A stretch of DNA of 44,126 nt from a virus: the IMG/VR virus record IMGVR_UViG_3300025853_000180, positions 1-44,126 of that record; one strand, given 5' to 3'. The position numbers were made by a program, and so were the translations under genes. The notes beneath the pieces were generated by a model. That model was not told the DNA's origin, ran no database searches, and saw only the letters and a program-made list of their open reading frames with translations. Shown piece by piece: positions 26,750-33,013 of the stretch; positions within the stretch are counted from its first letter, which is position 1; each line of letters opens with the position of its first letter.

Positions 26750-27000
26750 TACATATTCCTTTCTATACATTCTTGTTCTGTCTTAATATAAACAGTGCTT
26801 GATGGACTAGCCTGTTCATACACCTTATCTCTTTTACACAAATACTCTATCGGTTTATCATATAAAAAACTCATATACATCAGATAACCTTTGTGTCCTG
26901 CCATACCGAAAAAAGCACCCAACGCAAACCAAAACAACAATGTGAAATAGTCTGCGTATTCTCTTTCTATAATTACTTTGTGTCCTCGAACGCTACTCAT
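26749..27000 (-). CDS. Small single-pass membrane protein (83 aa)
   Basis: 83 residues; the start ATG overlaps the upstream stop (TGATG). About residues 17-37 (ADYFTLLFWFALGAFFGMAGH) form one hydrophobic membrane segment, followed by a polar C-terminal region with two cysteines. It could anchor at the host inner membrane. No family recognised. Confidence 0.55.
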   Translation of the reverse strand: MSSVRGHKVIIEREYADYFTLLFWFALGAFFGMAGHKGYLMYMSFLYDKPIEYLCKRDKVYEQASPSSTVYIKTEQECIERNM

Positions 27001-27275
27001 CACTTATTCTCCTCAGTGTTATATTTCCCTAGAAAGTCTAGGGCATCAATTGCCTCGTATGCTAACTCTTTATCAGTCATATGATTCCACCCCTTTCCGT
27101 TATAACCATTTGCCCACATATCAATTAGCACTTCTTTTATGTCGCTCGGACTAGCATTATCTATCCAGTCTTCCTCAAACTCAATAAGAGCCTCAATCAG
27201 TTCTTCTCTGGTAAATCTAGCTAATGTCTCAGCTACAATATAATCTTTATCACAATCCATTAGTGCTTGTGTCAT
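27000..27275 (-). CDS. Small acidic protein of unknown function (91 aa)
   Basis: 91 residues, acidic, mostly helical (TREELIEALIEFEEDWIDNASPSDIKEVLIDMW, ELAYEAIDALDFL). The start overlaps the neighbouring stop by the ATGA form. Acidic helical proteins of this kind in phages often mimic DNA or bind host proteins, which is only a possibility here. Confidence 0.5.
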   Translation of the reverse strand: MTQALMDCDKDYIVAETLARFTREELIEALIEFEEDWIDNASPSDIKEVLIDMWANGYNGKGWNHMTDKELAYEAIDALDFLGKYNTEENK

Positions 27276-27427
27276 GATGGTATCTCCTCTGCTTGAAACT
27301 CAGCATCATGCACTTCCCACGTTGTTTCTTCTTGTGCTTTTAAGATTGCTTGGTCTTCTGTTTGTGCAAACACTGTAATAGGTTTGCAGTATTGTGTTAT
27401 GTTTACTCTATATACTTTATTCTTCAT
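27272..27427 (-). CDS. Small protein of unknown function (51 aa)
   Basis: 51 residues from the ATG at 27427, which has AAAGGAG 9 nt upstream; the earlier ATG at 27460 would overlap the previous gene by 44 bp. The pattern VYRVNITQYCKPITVFAQTEDQAILKAQEE resembles small phage proteins with a beta-strand followed by (A/T)xExAxxKAxE. Unknown role. Confidence 0.5.
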   Translation of the reverse strand: MKNKVYRVNITQYCKPITVFAQTEDQAILKAQEETTWEVHDAEFQAEEIPS

Positions 27428-27692
27428 AAGTAGGTTCTCCTTTTGCGTAGTCGTCATCATCTAATAGTTCATTAGCTGGTATACCATTATGCGGTTGTGG
27501 TTCGTCCCATGAACCTCTTACAAAACCCAATAATACATGAGCGGGAACCCACTTTAGTAATGATTTTAAGCCATCACCATCACCGCAAGATACTTCGTTC
27601 TCTAATATATTTACCACTGTATCAAATAGACTTTCATTATTCATCGGTTTGTAATTACTATAATGATTATCAAATTCTCTTATTTTAGGCAT
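27417..27692 (-). CDS. Protein of unknown function behind palindrome copy 2 (91 aa)
   Basis: 91 residues, acidic at the C-terminus (NELLDDDDYAKGEPTYEE), with a central hydrophobic helix (LLKWVPAHVLLGFVRG). Start is supported by AAGGAG 8 nt upstream. Palindrome copy 2 lies 18 nt upstream of the ATG. No family recognised. Confidence 0.5.
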   Translation of the reverse strand: MPKIREFDNHYSNYKPMNNESLFDTVVNILENEVSCGDGDGLKSLLKWVPAHVLLGFVRGSWDEPQPHNGIPANELLDDDDYAKGEPTYEE

Positions 27693-27707
27693 CTCAATTC
27701 TCCTTTT

Positions 27708-28898
27708 CTAACCTGACACCATGTCAGGTTCAAGTTCTTGTTTGACAACTTTGCAGTTATCAGGAATATACTCTTCTGATTCTGTTGAAACAAACAATGT
27801 CGGTGTAGATATATTCCACTCAGGCTTATTAAAGAAGTGTCCATCGGTGAACACAATGATAGCCTCAGAATTTATCTGATGTTTGTTTATATAATCAGTG
27901 ACACAATTAATCTCAGTACCCCCTCCACCTTTTGGTTTCAGTAGTTTATTAATCATGTCATACTGATGTGGTAGAAACTCTTGCTCACCATGCACCTCAG
28001 TATCCCACCACAAAACTCTGATTTTTTCAGGGACAGTTACCGAGCAGATTGAAACCAGTTCTGACGAGAACGCATTAAGTTCACGCTCACCGATAGATGC
28101 TGACGTATCAACTGCAATAGTCAACTCACCGACTGCCTCATCTTCTACGCTTGGCATGTATATATCATTAGCGACAAGTCGTTTGTTGTACCTTCGCCAT
28201 GTATATTCATCAGTGCCTCGCATGTGTGATGTAATGAATTCTCGCAAGACATCTTTCCAATCTACCTTCGGTGCGAGTAACTTGGTTATCTGTCTCGGAA
28301 CACTACCTCCCATACGTCCTGCTAGTATGCTACCCTCACGCAAGGCTCTATCAATTTGCCCTGATAATTGTTCCTGTTGTTCAGCAGTCATAGGTTGACC
28401 ATTCTCATCTGTTACTTCATCGTCAAAGCCATGCTCGTCCATGCTACTCTCAGGTTGTTGACCATCTTCATCTTTCTTCTGTCGTAAGTCGTTCATCACT
28501 TCTCGGACAGACCAGTCGTGATACTTCTCATCATACAAACCACCCTTAGGTAATTTGAGAAATGTTTTGTCCGCTAGGTTACATATCACATCATTTACAA
28601 CATAATCTGCTGATGCGTTACATAACTGTGGGTCTTCTTTCCACTCTGCTTTGAATCGTTGTATGTGTTTCAATGCAACGTGTAAGTTCTCATGAAGTAT
28701 CAATGCTCGTAATTCCTCATCGGATAACTTCGATATAAACTCTCTACCATACATCTTGTTCATACCATCGGTGTAAGCAGTAGGGCAATCATCAACAACT
28801 TTACTCTCGCCCATCATAATCACACCTGAATACAAAGCAGTCTCAGGATGTTTCATCAAAGCAATATGTGCTTTCTTGAGTCTTGTTTCTTGGTTCAT
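27708..28898 (-). CDS. VWA-domain protein with N-terminal metallopeptidase-like domain (DUF2201-like)
   Basis: 396 residues. The N-terminal half holds HENLH at 69-73, in the pattern of DUF2201-type putative metallopeptidase domains, with downstream NASADYVVND as further conserved residues. The C-terminal half is a von Willebrand factor A domain with MIDAS motif DTSAS at 264-268 and a later GGGGTE and FTDG. In bacteria such proteins pair with MoxR AAA ATPases, as here with the gene just upstream, and act as remodelling or chaperone modules; the phage target is unknown. The last seven codons come from palindrome copy 2, and copy 3 lies 13 nt before the ATG. Confidence 0.82.
   Translation of the reverse strand: MNQETRLKKAHIALMKHPETALYSGVIMMGESKVVDDCPTAYTDGMNKMYGREFISKLSDEELRALILHENLHVALKHIQRFKAEWKEDPQLCNASADYVVNDVICNLADKTFLKLPKGGLYDEKYHDWSVREVMNDLRQKKDEDGQQPESSMDEHGFDDEVTDENGQPMTAEQQEQLSGQIDRALREGSILAGRMGGSVPRQITKLLAPKVDWKDVLREFITSHMRGTDEYTWRRYNKRLVANDIYMPSVEDEAVGELTIAVDTSASIGERELNAFSSELVSICSVTVPEKIRVLWWDTEVHGEQEFLPHQYDMINKLLKPKGGGGTEINCVTDYINKHQINSEAIIVFTDGHFFNKPEWNISTPTLFVSTESEEYIPDNCKVVKQELEPDMVSG
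27711..27729. repeat. Palindrome copy 2 (centre CCA)
   Basis: ACCTGACACCATGTCAGGT. It codes for the end of the VWA protein (EPDMVSG followed by TAG formed at its edge) and lies 18 nt upstream of the next start codon. Confidence 0.85.
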
Positions 28899-28911
28899 AT
28901 TAAATTCTCCT

Positions 28912-28930
28912 ACCTGACATAGTGTCAGGT
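28912..28930. repeat. Palindrome copy 3 (centre TAG)
   Basis: ACCTGACATAGTGTCAGGT, located between the stop of the MoxR gene and the start of the VWA gene; the VWA Shine-Dalgarno AGGAG begins directly next to it on the minus strand, 13 nt from the palindrome to the ATG. Confidence 0.85.
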
Positions 28931-29992
28931 TTAAAATAGTTCGTTGTTGTTCTTAGCCCAATCTTTAACTTCTTCATTACCTCGTGCAAGTCTGATGGTG
29001 CGTTTGTTACGAACCAACATGGTAAAGAATATAGCTTGAATCTCGGCTGACTTCATACGTTTGATATACTTCATAAACTCAGACAAGTCGTCTTGTGTTT
29101 CTAGCTTATCAAGTGCATGGAACATGAGTATCAACTGTGCTGATATTTCTTTGGGTATCTCAACAGTATCAGGCGATTGTAGTATGTCGTCCATGTTAGG
29201 TAATGATTTCTCTAACGATAGGAACGCTGACATGTCGGCTGATGCACTTGCACCCAATGTACCTGTCAATGCTGACATTGTGGCTACCTCTCCTAGTATG
29301 TCTCGGTTTTCCACAATGACTGATGACTTGGCAAGAGAACGTGGTGAGACGAAACTCAACTGTGTTTTCTTAGGGTTGAAGATGTAAGGGTTGTCTGTCT
29401 CATTGTCATCTAAGTAACTCTTAAGACATCGTGGAAACATGTGAACCCATGCTCGTATCAAAGCACTGATGTTATTATTCGTAGCCCATGCTAACCATTC
29501 CTCTGTTGTAGGCTTAGCCATTTGCAAGATACAAACTCGGTTAGATGCGTGAGCCATCATAGTATCACCAACTCCGTCTGACTGATTGTTTGATGTGCCA
29601 AACACGATACTGCCTTTGGGTAGTGGTGTATCACCTATGAATCTCTCTAGCATTAGTCTAGTAAAGATAACCTGTAATAGTTTCGGTGCTTTCATAAACT
29701 CGTCAAGTAGTATGACTTTTGGTTTCGGTGAATCTAGTTTGAACAATGAACCAACGTAGGTTTCAAGTGTTCGTGTTTCATGGTTAGGAATAGTCATAGC
29801 TATGTCTTGCATATCTTTGACAGGGCAATCAACATAGATGTAATCGTATCCATCACCCAAGTCTTCCTCAAGCATACCGAGCAGTGAAGTCTTACCAACC
29901 CCAGGCTCGGACTGAATGATTGGTGTTAAGTCTTTACCGATTGTCGGTATAAGTTTGCGTAGTTCATTAATTGTTACGGTTTGTGTGTGCAT
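28931..29992 (-). CDS. MoxR-like AAA+ ATPase
   Basis: 353 residues from the ATG at 29992, which is preceded by GAGGAG; an in-frame extension upstream would run through palindrome copy 4. Walker A is EPGVGKTS (residues 29-36), Walker B VILLDEF, with a GTSN sensor-1 stretch, all as in MoxR ATPases. Partners are the VWA/metallopeptidase gene downstream and the DUF3150 gene upstream; the three are collinear, each preceded by a palindrome. MoxR-VWA pairs usually remodel or metal-load a client protein. The client here is unknown. Confidence 0.87.
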   Translation of the reverse strand: MHTQTVTINELRKLIPTIGKDLTPIIQSEPGVGKTSLLGMLEEDLGDGYDYIYVDCPVKDMQDIAMTIPNHETRTLETYVGSLFKLDSPKPKVILLDEFMKAPKLLQVIFTRLMLERFIGDTPLPKGSIVFGTSNNQSDGVGDTMMAHASNRVCILQMAKPTTEEWLAWATNNNISALIRAWVHMFPRCLKSYLDDNETDNPYIFNPKKTQLSFVSPRSLAKSSVIVENRDILGEVATMSALTGTLGASASADMSAFLSLEKSLPNMDDILQSPDTVEIPKEISAQLILMFHALDKLETQDDLSEFMKYIKRMKSAEIQAIFFTMLVRNKRTIRLARGNEEVKDWAKNNNELF

Positions 29993-30013
29993 ATCGTTCT
30001 CCTCGTTTATGCA

Positions 30014-30032
30014 ACCTGACACCATGTCAGGC
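30014..30032. repeat. Palindrome copy 4 (centre CCA)
   Basis: ACCTGACACCATGTCAGGC, one mismatch at the last base of the arm. It lies between the DUF3150 stop and the MoxR start, 21 nt from the MoxR ATG. Confidence 0.85.
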
Positions 30033-30950
30033 TTAGAATGAAAATTTAGATAGAATGTCGTCAATGTCTGTCTTCACTCTATCTCGTGTATAGTCGCTCT
30101 CTCGTAGAGCCTCAGTAGAGACACCCTGTAGGACATCATCTAATTGTCTTGCAACTGATACAAGTTTACGACTATGTTCGTTGTCTACATATTTGAAACC
30201 ACTTATCGCTCGGCAAAGGTCTTTCGCTTTCTCGATGGTGCTATCATAGATTTTACGTTTCTTAGTCGTTGTTCTTCCGCTCTTGGTAGTAACCTCGTGC
30301 GTTCCACAACAGTGTGCGATACTCTCCATGACATCTGTGATTCTTTCTGTTTGTTGATGTAATACATTCTTAACTATCTCCTCGCATTGTCTTTGGTAAT
30401 TAATCTTCAGGTCGTCAGCCAAATCCTGTGCAACTTGACATCGAAAGTCTTGTTGTGGCACTTCGGATATGTATAGCCTACAACCAAACTTTGCTTTGAC
30501 TTCTTCGACACTCGGATAGTCTTCTGCGTTATACATATCACCCTGTGCAAAAGCCATGTCTGATTTAATAGTGTCATATCTGTTACAGAAGTCTTCTAAC
30601 AGTTTGTAAAACTCTGTCTGGTGCTTGTCATACTCTTGTTTAAAAGATTCTAAGCTGATAGTAGGTAACAAGTCTTGCGAATTGTTCCATCGGTATGTCT
30701 TAGCTTTCAACCAATTGTAGATTGTCTGTCTGTAATTGATTAGGTCTTTGTGATAGACATTGTTTGCAAGTAGATTCTTAACGAACCGCCCTGCATTACT
30801 GTCTGCGTTTTTAGACTTCGTTACCTCTGATGAGATACCTCTGTCTTGTTTTGTTGCTGACCAAACATTCACATCAACTGAGACTAACACTGCTGATGTA
30901 GCTAGTGATGTTAAATGATTCGGTGCTTTAAGTTCTATATCATTGTGCAT
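30033..30950 (-). CDS. DUF3150-like protein
   Basis: 305 residues. The N-terminus (LTSLATSAVLVSVDVNVWSATKQDRGIS, then AGRFVKNLL) matches DUF3150, a family that in phages and bacteria is typically adjacent to MoxR and VWA genes. The remainder is helical with Cys-rich and basic stretches (CCGTHEVTTKSGRTTTKKRK). It is the first gene of the long leftward operon from the promoter at 31043-31071, with Shine-Dalgarno GGAG; palindrome copy 5 is 22 nt upstream. The function is unknown; it may be the third component of the MoxR/VWA unit. Confidence 0.75.
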   Translation of the reverse strand: MHNDIELKAPNHLTSLATSAVLVSVDVNVWSATKQDRGISSEVTKSKNADSNAGRFVKNLLANNVYHKDLINYRQTIYNWLKAKTYRWNNSQDLLPTISLESFKQEYDKHQTEFYKLLEDFCNRYDTIKSDMAFAQGDMYNAEDYPSVEEVKAKFGCRLYISEVPQQDFRCQVAQDLADDLKINYQRQCEEIVKNVLHQQTERITDVMESIAHCCGTHEVTTKSGRTTTKKRKIYDSTIEKAKDLCRAISGFKYVDNEHSRKLVSVARQLDDVLQGVSTEALRESDYTRDRVKTDIDDILSKFSF

Positions 30951-30972
30951 AATAGTTTCTCCAAAAAAGTGA

Positions 30973-30991
30973 ACCTGACATAGTGTCAGGT
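30973..30991. repeat. Palindrome copy 5 (centre TAG)
   Basis: ACCTGACATAGTGTCAGGT in the 5' leader downstream of promoter 31043-31071 and 22 nt before the DUF3150 start codon. Confidence 0.85.
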
Positions 30992-31042
30992 CCGTAAAAG
31001 AAAAATAGTATCATTTAAGATAATATTTCAGTTTCTATATAT

Positions 31043-31071
31043 AGTATACCACAAGTTTACTAATTTGTCAA
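31043..31071 (-). promoter_or_regulatory. Near-consensus sigma70 promoter for the DUF3150-MoxR-VWA operon
   Basis: On the minus strand TTGACA (31071-31066), a 17-bp spacer containing TTAGTAAAC, and TATACT (31048-31043). This is one base off the ideal hexamer pair at ideal spacing. The leader of about 85 nt carries palindrome copy 5 and the Shine-Dalgarno. About 60 bp around it is nearly repeated at 32002-32062. Confidence 0.75.
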
Positions 31072-31100
31072 GTAATATACAATTAAGTGATACAGTATTT

Positions 31101-31277
31101 TTAATCAAAGTCTCCTTTCTGAGCAAACTGCTCTATCTCTTGTAAAAATAATTGAGCGTCATCATCATACATGCCCAACTCCTTTTCAGTCGTAACATCA
31201 CTTACCCCTGAATCTTTTTTCATTCGTTTCCTATTTTCTAGTATAGTCAACAAATCCTTACTGTTTGTGATACTCAT
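31101..31277 (-). CDS. Small protein of unknown function (58 aa)
   Basis: A 58-residue frame whose ATG overlaps the upstream stop (ATGA). Polar and acidic at the C-terminus (MYDDDAQLFLQEIEQFAQKGDFD). It is the last gene of the short operon from the promoter at 32016-32044. Translation is supported by the coupling; function is not known. Confidence 0.5.
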   Translation of the reverse strand: MSITNSKDLLTILENRKRMKKDSGVSDVTTEKELGMYDDDAQLFLQEIEQFAQKGDFD

Positions 31278-31480
31278 TTAATAAGTCCCCCTTTGTTGTT
31301 GATGCCTTTCAGGTCATCGGTTCTTGTAAACAACATGTAGTTTGACTTGTGCATTGGTGCAACACAATGCTTTATCTTGTTCGCCTCAACCTCACCACAA
31401 TCAAGACAAGTCTTGAAACCTAGCTTGGCTCTATCGCTAGAGAATTCATTACCACATGAATAACATACTGTTTTACTCAT
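31274..31480 (-). CDS. Small zinc-ribbon protein (68 aa)
   Basis: 68 residues from the ATG at 31480 (a TTG two codons earlier is possible; AGAGGGG lies upstream). The zinc ribbon CYSCGNEFSSDRAKLGFKTCLDCGE carries the CxxC ... CxxC ligands, and the C-terminal HKSNYMLFTRTDDLKGINNKGG has the conserved context seen in small phage zinc-ribbon proteins related to DksA-like fingers. It may bind RNA polymerase or nucleic acid; not demonstrated. Confidence 0.6.
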   Translation of the reverse strand: MSKTVCYSCGNEFSSDRAKLGFKTCLDCGEVEANKIKHCVAPMHKSNYMLFTRTDDLKGINNKGGLIK

Positions 31481-31727
31481 ATTCAACCCCCTCTCTTACT
31501 CCGTCCGCTATGATTGATACCATCTCGGATACATCAGCGTGTTCAATATAATGTTCAATCAACTCAATGATTGCGTATCGTTGTGCCGTCAACATCTCAT
31601 CTGCCCCTGTTGACCGCATCAACACCTTGTATGTCATCTTAGCTTTGTCGGCTAGTGTAGGACAGTTAGCCTCAACCTCGTTGACATAATATTGATATGC
31701 TTCATCTTCTATGCTCGGTAGGCTCAT
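31473..31727 (-). CDS. Small acidic protein of unknown function (84 aa)
   Basis: 84 residues, helical and acidic (PSIEDEAYQYYVNEVEANCPTL at the start, EHADVSEMVSIIADGVREG at the end). It lies 2 nt downstream of the membrane-protein gene and overlaps the zinc-ribbon gene. No family recognised. Confidence 0.5.
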   Translation of the reverse strand: MSLPSIEDEAYQYYVNEVEANCPTLADKAKMTYKVLMRSTGADEMLTAQRYAIIELIEHYIEHADVSEMVSIIADGVREGVEYE

Positions 31728-31729
31728 AG

Positions 31730-31921
31730 TTATATCCCTTTCTGAACGAAGTGAATTAGCATGACGATACTAATTAGTAACACCACAACTAAGAACACCA
31801 TGATATAAGATAATAATAAGTCAACCTTTCTTCTACGTTCTTCCATCAGTAGGAAGTCAGGTACTGTGCTACGATACTTTCTTAATCTTTTCTCTAAGTT
31901 TTCTAACTCTTGTTTGTGCAT
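31730..31921 (-). CDS. Small single-pass membrane protein (63 aa)
   Basis: 63 residues. The N-terminal half is basic and helical (ENLEKRLRKYRS, MEERRRKVD); about residues 37-58 (LLSYIMVFLVVVLLISIVMLIHF) form one hydrophobic transmembrane helix. Shine-Dalgarno AGGAGAG precedes the ATG. It heads the operon from the promoter at 32016-32044, with palindrome copy 6 24 nt upstream. The topology is compatible with a membrane anchor or early host-modifying peptide. Confidence 0.6.
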   Translation of the reverse strand: MHKQELENLEKRLRKYRSTVPDFLLMEERRRKVDLLLSYIMVFLVVVLLISIVMLIHFVQKGI

Positions 31922-31945
31922 GATTCTCTCCTAGTTAAAATCATA

Positions 31946-31964
31946 ACCTGACACCATGTCAGGT
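31946..31964. repeat. Palindrome copy 6 (centre CCA)
   Basis: ACCTGACACCATGTCAGGT in the leader downstream of promoter 32016-32044, 24 nt before the start codon at 31921. Confidence 0.85.
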
Positions 31965-32015
31965 CGTAAAAAGTAAATTTAAGAAATTCTGAATAATTTT
32001 TCAGTCTCTATATAT

Positions 32016-32044
32016 AGTATACCATAAGTTTACTAATAAGTCAA
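32016..32044 (-). promoter_or_regulatory. Sigma70-like promoter for the 31.1-31.9 kb operon
   Basis: On the minus strand TTGACT (32044-32039), a 17-bp spacer with TTAGTAAAC, and TATACT (32021-32016). Its surroundings are a near copy of the promoter at 31043-31071. Predicted transcription start near 32009. Confidence 0.72.
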
Positions 32045-32237
32045 GTAATATACAATTTAGTGACACACTAAATATATTAGGGTCTGCGAAATCTCAGGTT
32101 CGTAGTTCATATTTAGGGTACTTTTTCTAGTTTGAGTAGCTTAGAAACACGGTTGTTAGTATGTGTATGATGTAAGATATTATTAGATGACGTGTAGTTT
32201 TATGAGCTGGTGTTGTTTGGTGTGGGTTGTAAAGTTA

Positions 32238-32722
32238 TGTTCCAAATCTTGTTCCACTCAAAGTTTACTAAAGGAACAAAGCTAAAAATGGAACAAGATT
32301 ATGTTTGTTCCAAATCGGTGTTGTATTATTAGTAAAGACTAGGTTAATATAAGATGGTGTTAGAATTCGTAAGTGCTTGATTTATAAGGTTGTTCCAATG
32401 TTCTGCGTGTTCTAAGTTTACTAAAGGAACAAGATTGAGGGTTTTGCAAAGAGCTAAGTTATTGTTTTTATTATATATTATATTATATAGTTATTAGTTA
32501 GTTAGTGTTTTGTTCCAATGTTCCAGTGGTTTTGTAGGACGACGTGGGTTTTTGCACTTGCATATCAAGACGAACGATGTCTAAAAAGTTTACAAACTAG
32601 CATATCATGTCAAAAATAAGTGGAACATTGGAACAAAGTAGCTTAACCTCTTGATTTACAAAGTAAAATCATGTTCCAAACTTCGTTTACAAAGTGGAAC
32701 AAAGTCAAATCGAGTGGAACAA
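32238..32722. repeat. Dense TGTTCC/GGAACA repeat cluster, putative replication origin
   Basis: Fourteen TTCC(A)-type sites are visible, seven as GTTCC (starting near 32239, 32251, 32308, 32392, 32512, 32520, 32673) and seven as GGAAC (near 32273, 32290, 32426, 32622, 32630, 32696, 32716). Three times GTTC(C/T) and GGAAC face each other around GTTTACTAA or GTTTACAAA (32251-32277, 32408-32430, 32673-32700). TTTGTTCCAATGTTCCA (32509-32525) has an exact inverted partner at 32621-32637. An AT-only-like tract lies at 32461-32500. Iteron-like sites beside an AT-rich tract suggest an origin; experimental support is absent. Confidence 0.6.
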
Positions 32723-32744
32723 GCTATAAACTTAGTCGCAGCCG

Positions 32745-32763
32745 ACCTGACATAGTGTCAGGT
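32745..32763. repeat. Palindrome copy 7 (centre TAG)
   Basis: ACCTGACATAGTGTCAGGT at the left edge of the first copy of the duplicated non-coding module; no gene start lies downstream on either strand. Confidence 0.85.
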
Positions 32764-32871
32764 TTGATATAATTAGGCGACACTCTCGCTCTCGCGGCAG
32801 GAACTGGTATCGAAATCACAAGGCAGCCAAATATAAATTGTGTCAGCTAAGATAATCATAGAAGAAACCAA

Positions 32872-32890
32872 ACCTGACACCGCGTCAGGC
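32872..32890. repeat. Palindrome copy 8 (centre CCG, degenerate)
   Basis: ACCTGACACCGCGTCAGGC: the right arm carries two differences from the consensus arm, the most divergent copy. It opens the second module unit. Confidence 0.8.
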
Positions 32891-32954
32891 TCTCACTCTC
32901 GCGTGGCTCTCGCGTGGAGAACTGGTATCTAAGTTTGGGTAGCAAACTCAAGGC

Positions 32955-32990
32955 AAAAAAATACCCTGACCACGTTGCATGGTCAGGGTA
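32955..32990 (-). terminator. Intrinsic terminator of the 244-aa gene
   Basis: Perfect 11-bp stem TACCCTGACCA / TGGTCAGGGTA (32990-32980 with 32972-32962) with a 7-nt loop, followed on the minus strand by a run of T (opposite A at 32955-32961). It lies 23 nt beyond the stop codon at 33014. The stem core CCTGACC...GGTCAGG resembles the palindrome family. Confidence 0.88.
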
Positions 32991-33013
32991 AGTGATGTTA
33001 CTATGATGCTATG

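Larger units (their letters stand above)
32745..32955. repeat. Duplicated non-coding module (palindrome, CTCTCGC block, GAACTGGTATC, CAAGGCA)
   Basis: Two successive units share the same order: palindrome (32745-32763; 32872-32890), CACTCTCGC with further CTCTCGCG (32781-32796; 32895-32917, where CTCTCGCGTGG is tandem at 32896-32906 and 32907-32917), GAACTGGTATC (32801-32811; 32919-32929) and CAAGGCA (32819-32825; 32949-32955). The second unit has an extra hairpin AGTTTG-GGTAG-CAAACT. Conservation of blocks with variable spacers points to protein sites or a structured RNA. No promoter was identified for it. Confidence 0.6.
31965..33013. other. Non-coding region of about 1.05 kb with repeats and palindromes
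   Basis: No convincing gene is seen between the leader of the gene at 31730-31921 and the terminator of the gene at 33014-33748. The stretch holds the 32030 promoter, a cluster of TGTTCC/GGAACA motifs with GTTTACTAA/GTTTACAAA elements (32238-32722), an AT-rich tract at about 32461-32505, the duplicated palindrome module (32745-32955), and an intrinsic terminator. It is the largest gene-free stretch in the window and the most likely replication origin or control centre. Confidence 0.75.

Noticed and set aside
29993-30064. Extended N-terminus of the MoxR protein through palindrome copy 4
   Set aside because: The extension consists of palindrome and leader sequence; GAGGAG precedes the ATG at 29992.
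32090-32125. tRNA-like GGTTCG segment
   Set aside because: No acceptor stem or cloverleaf could be drawn around it.
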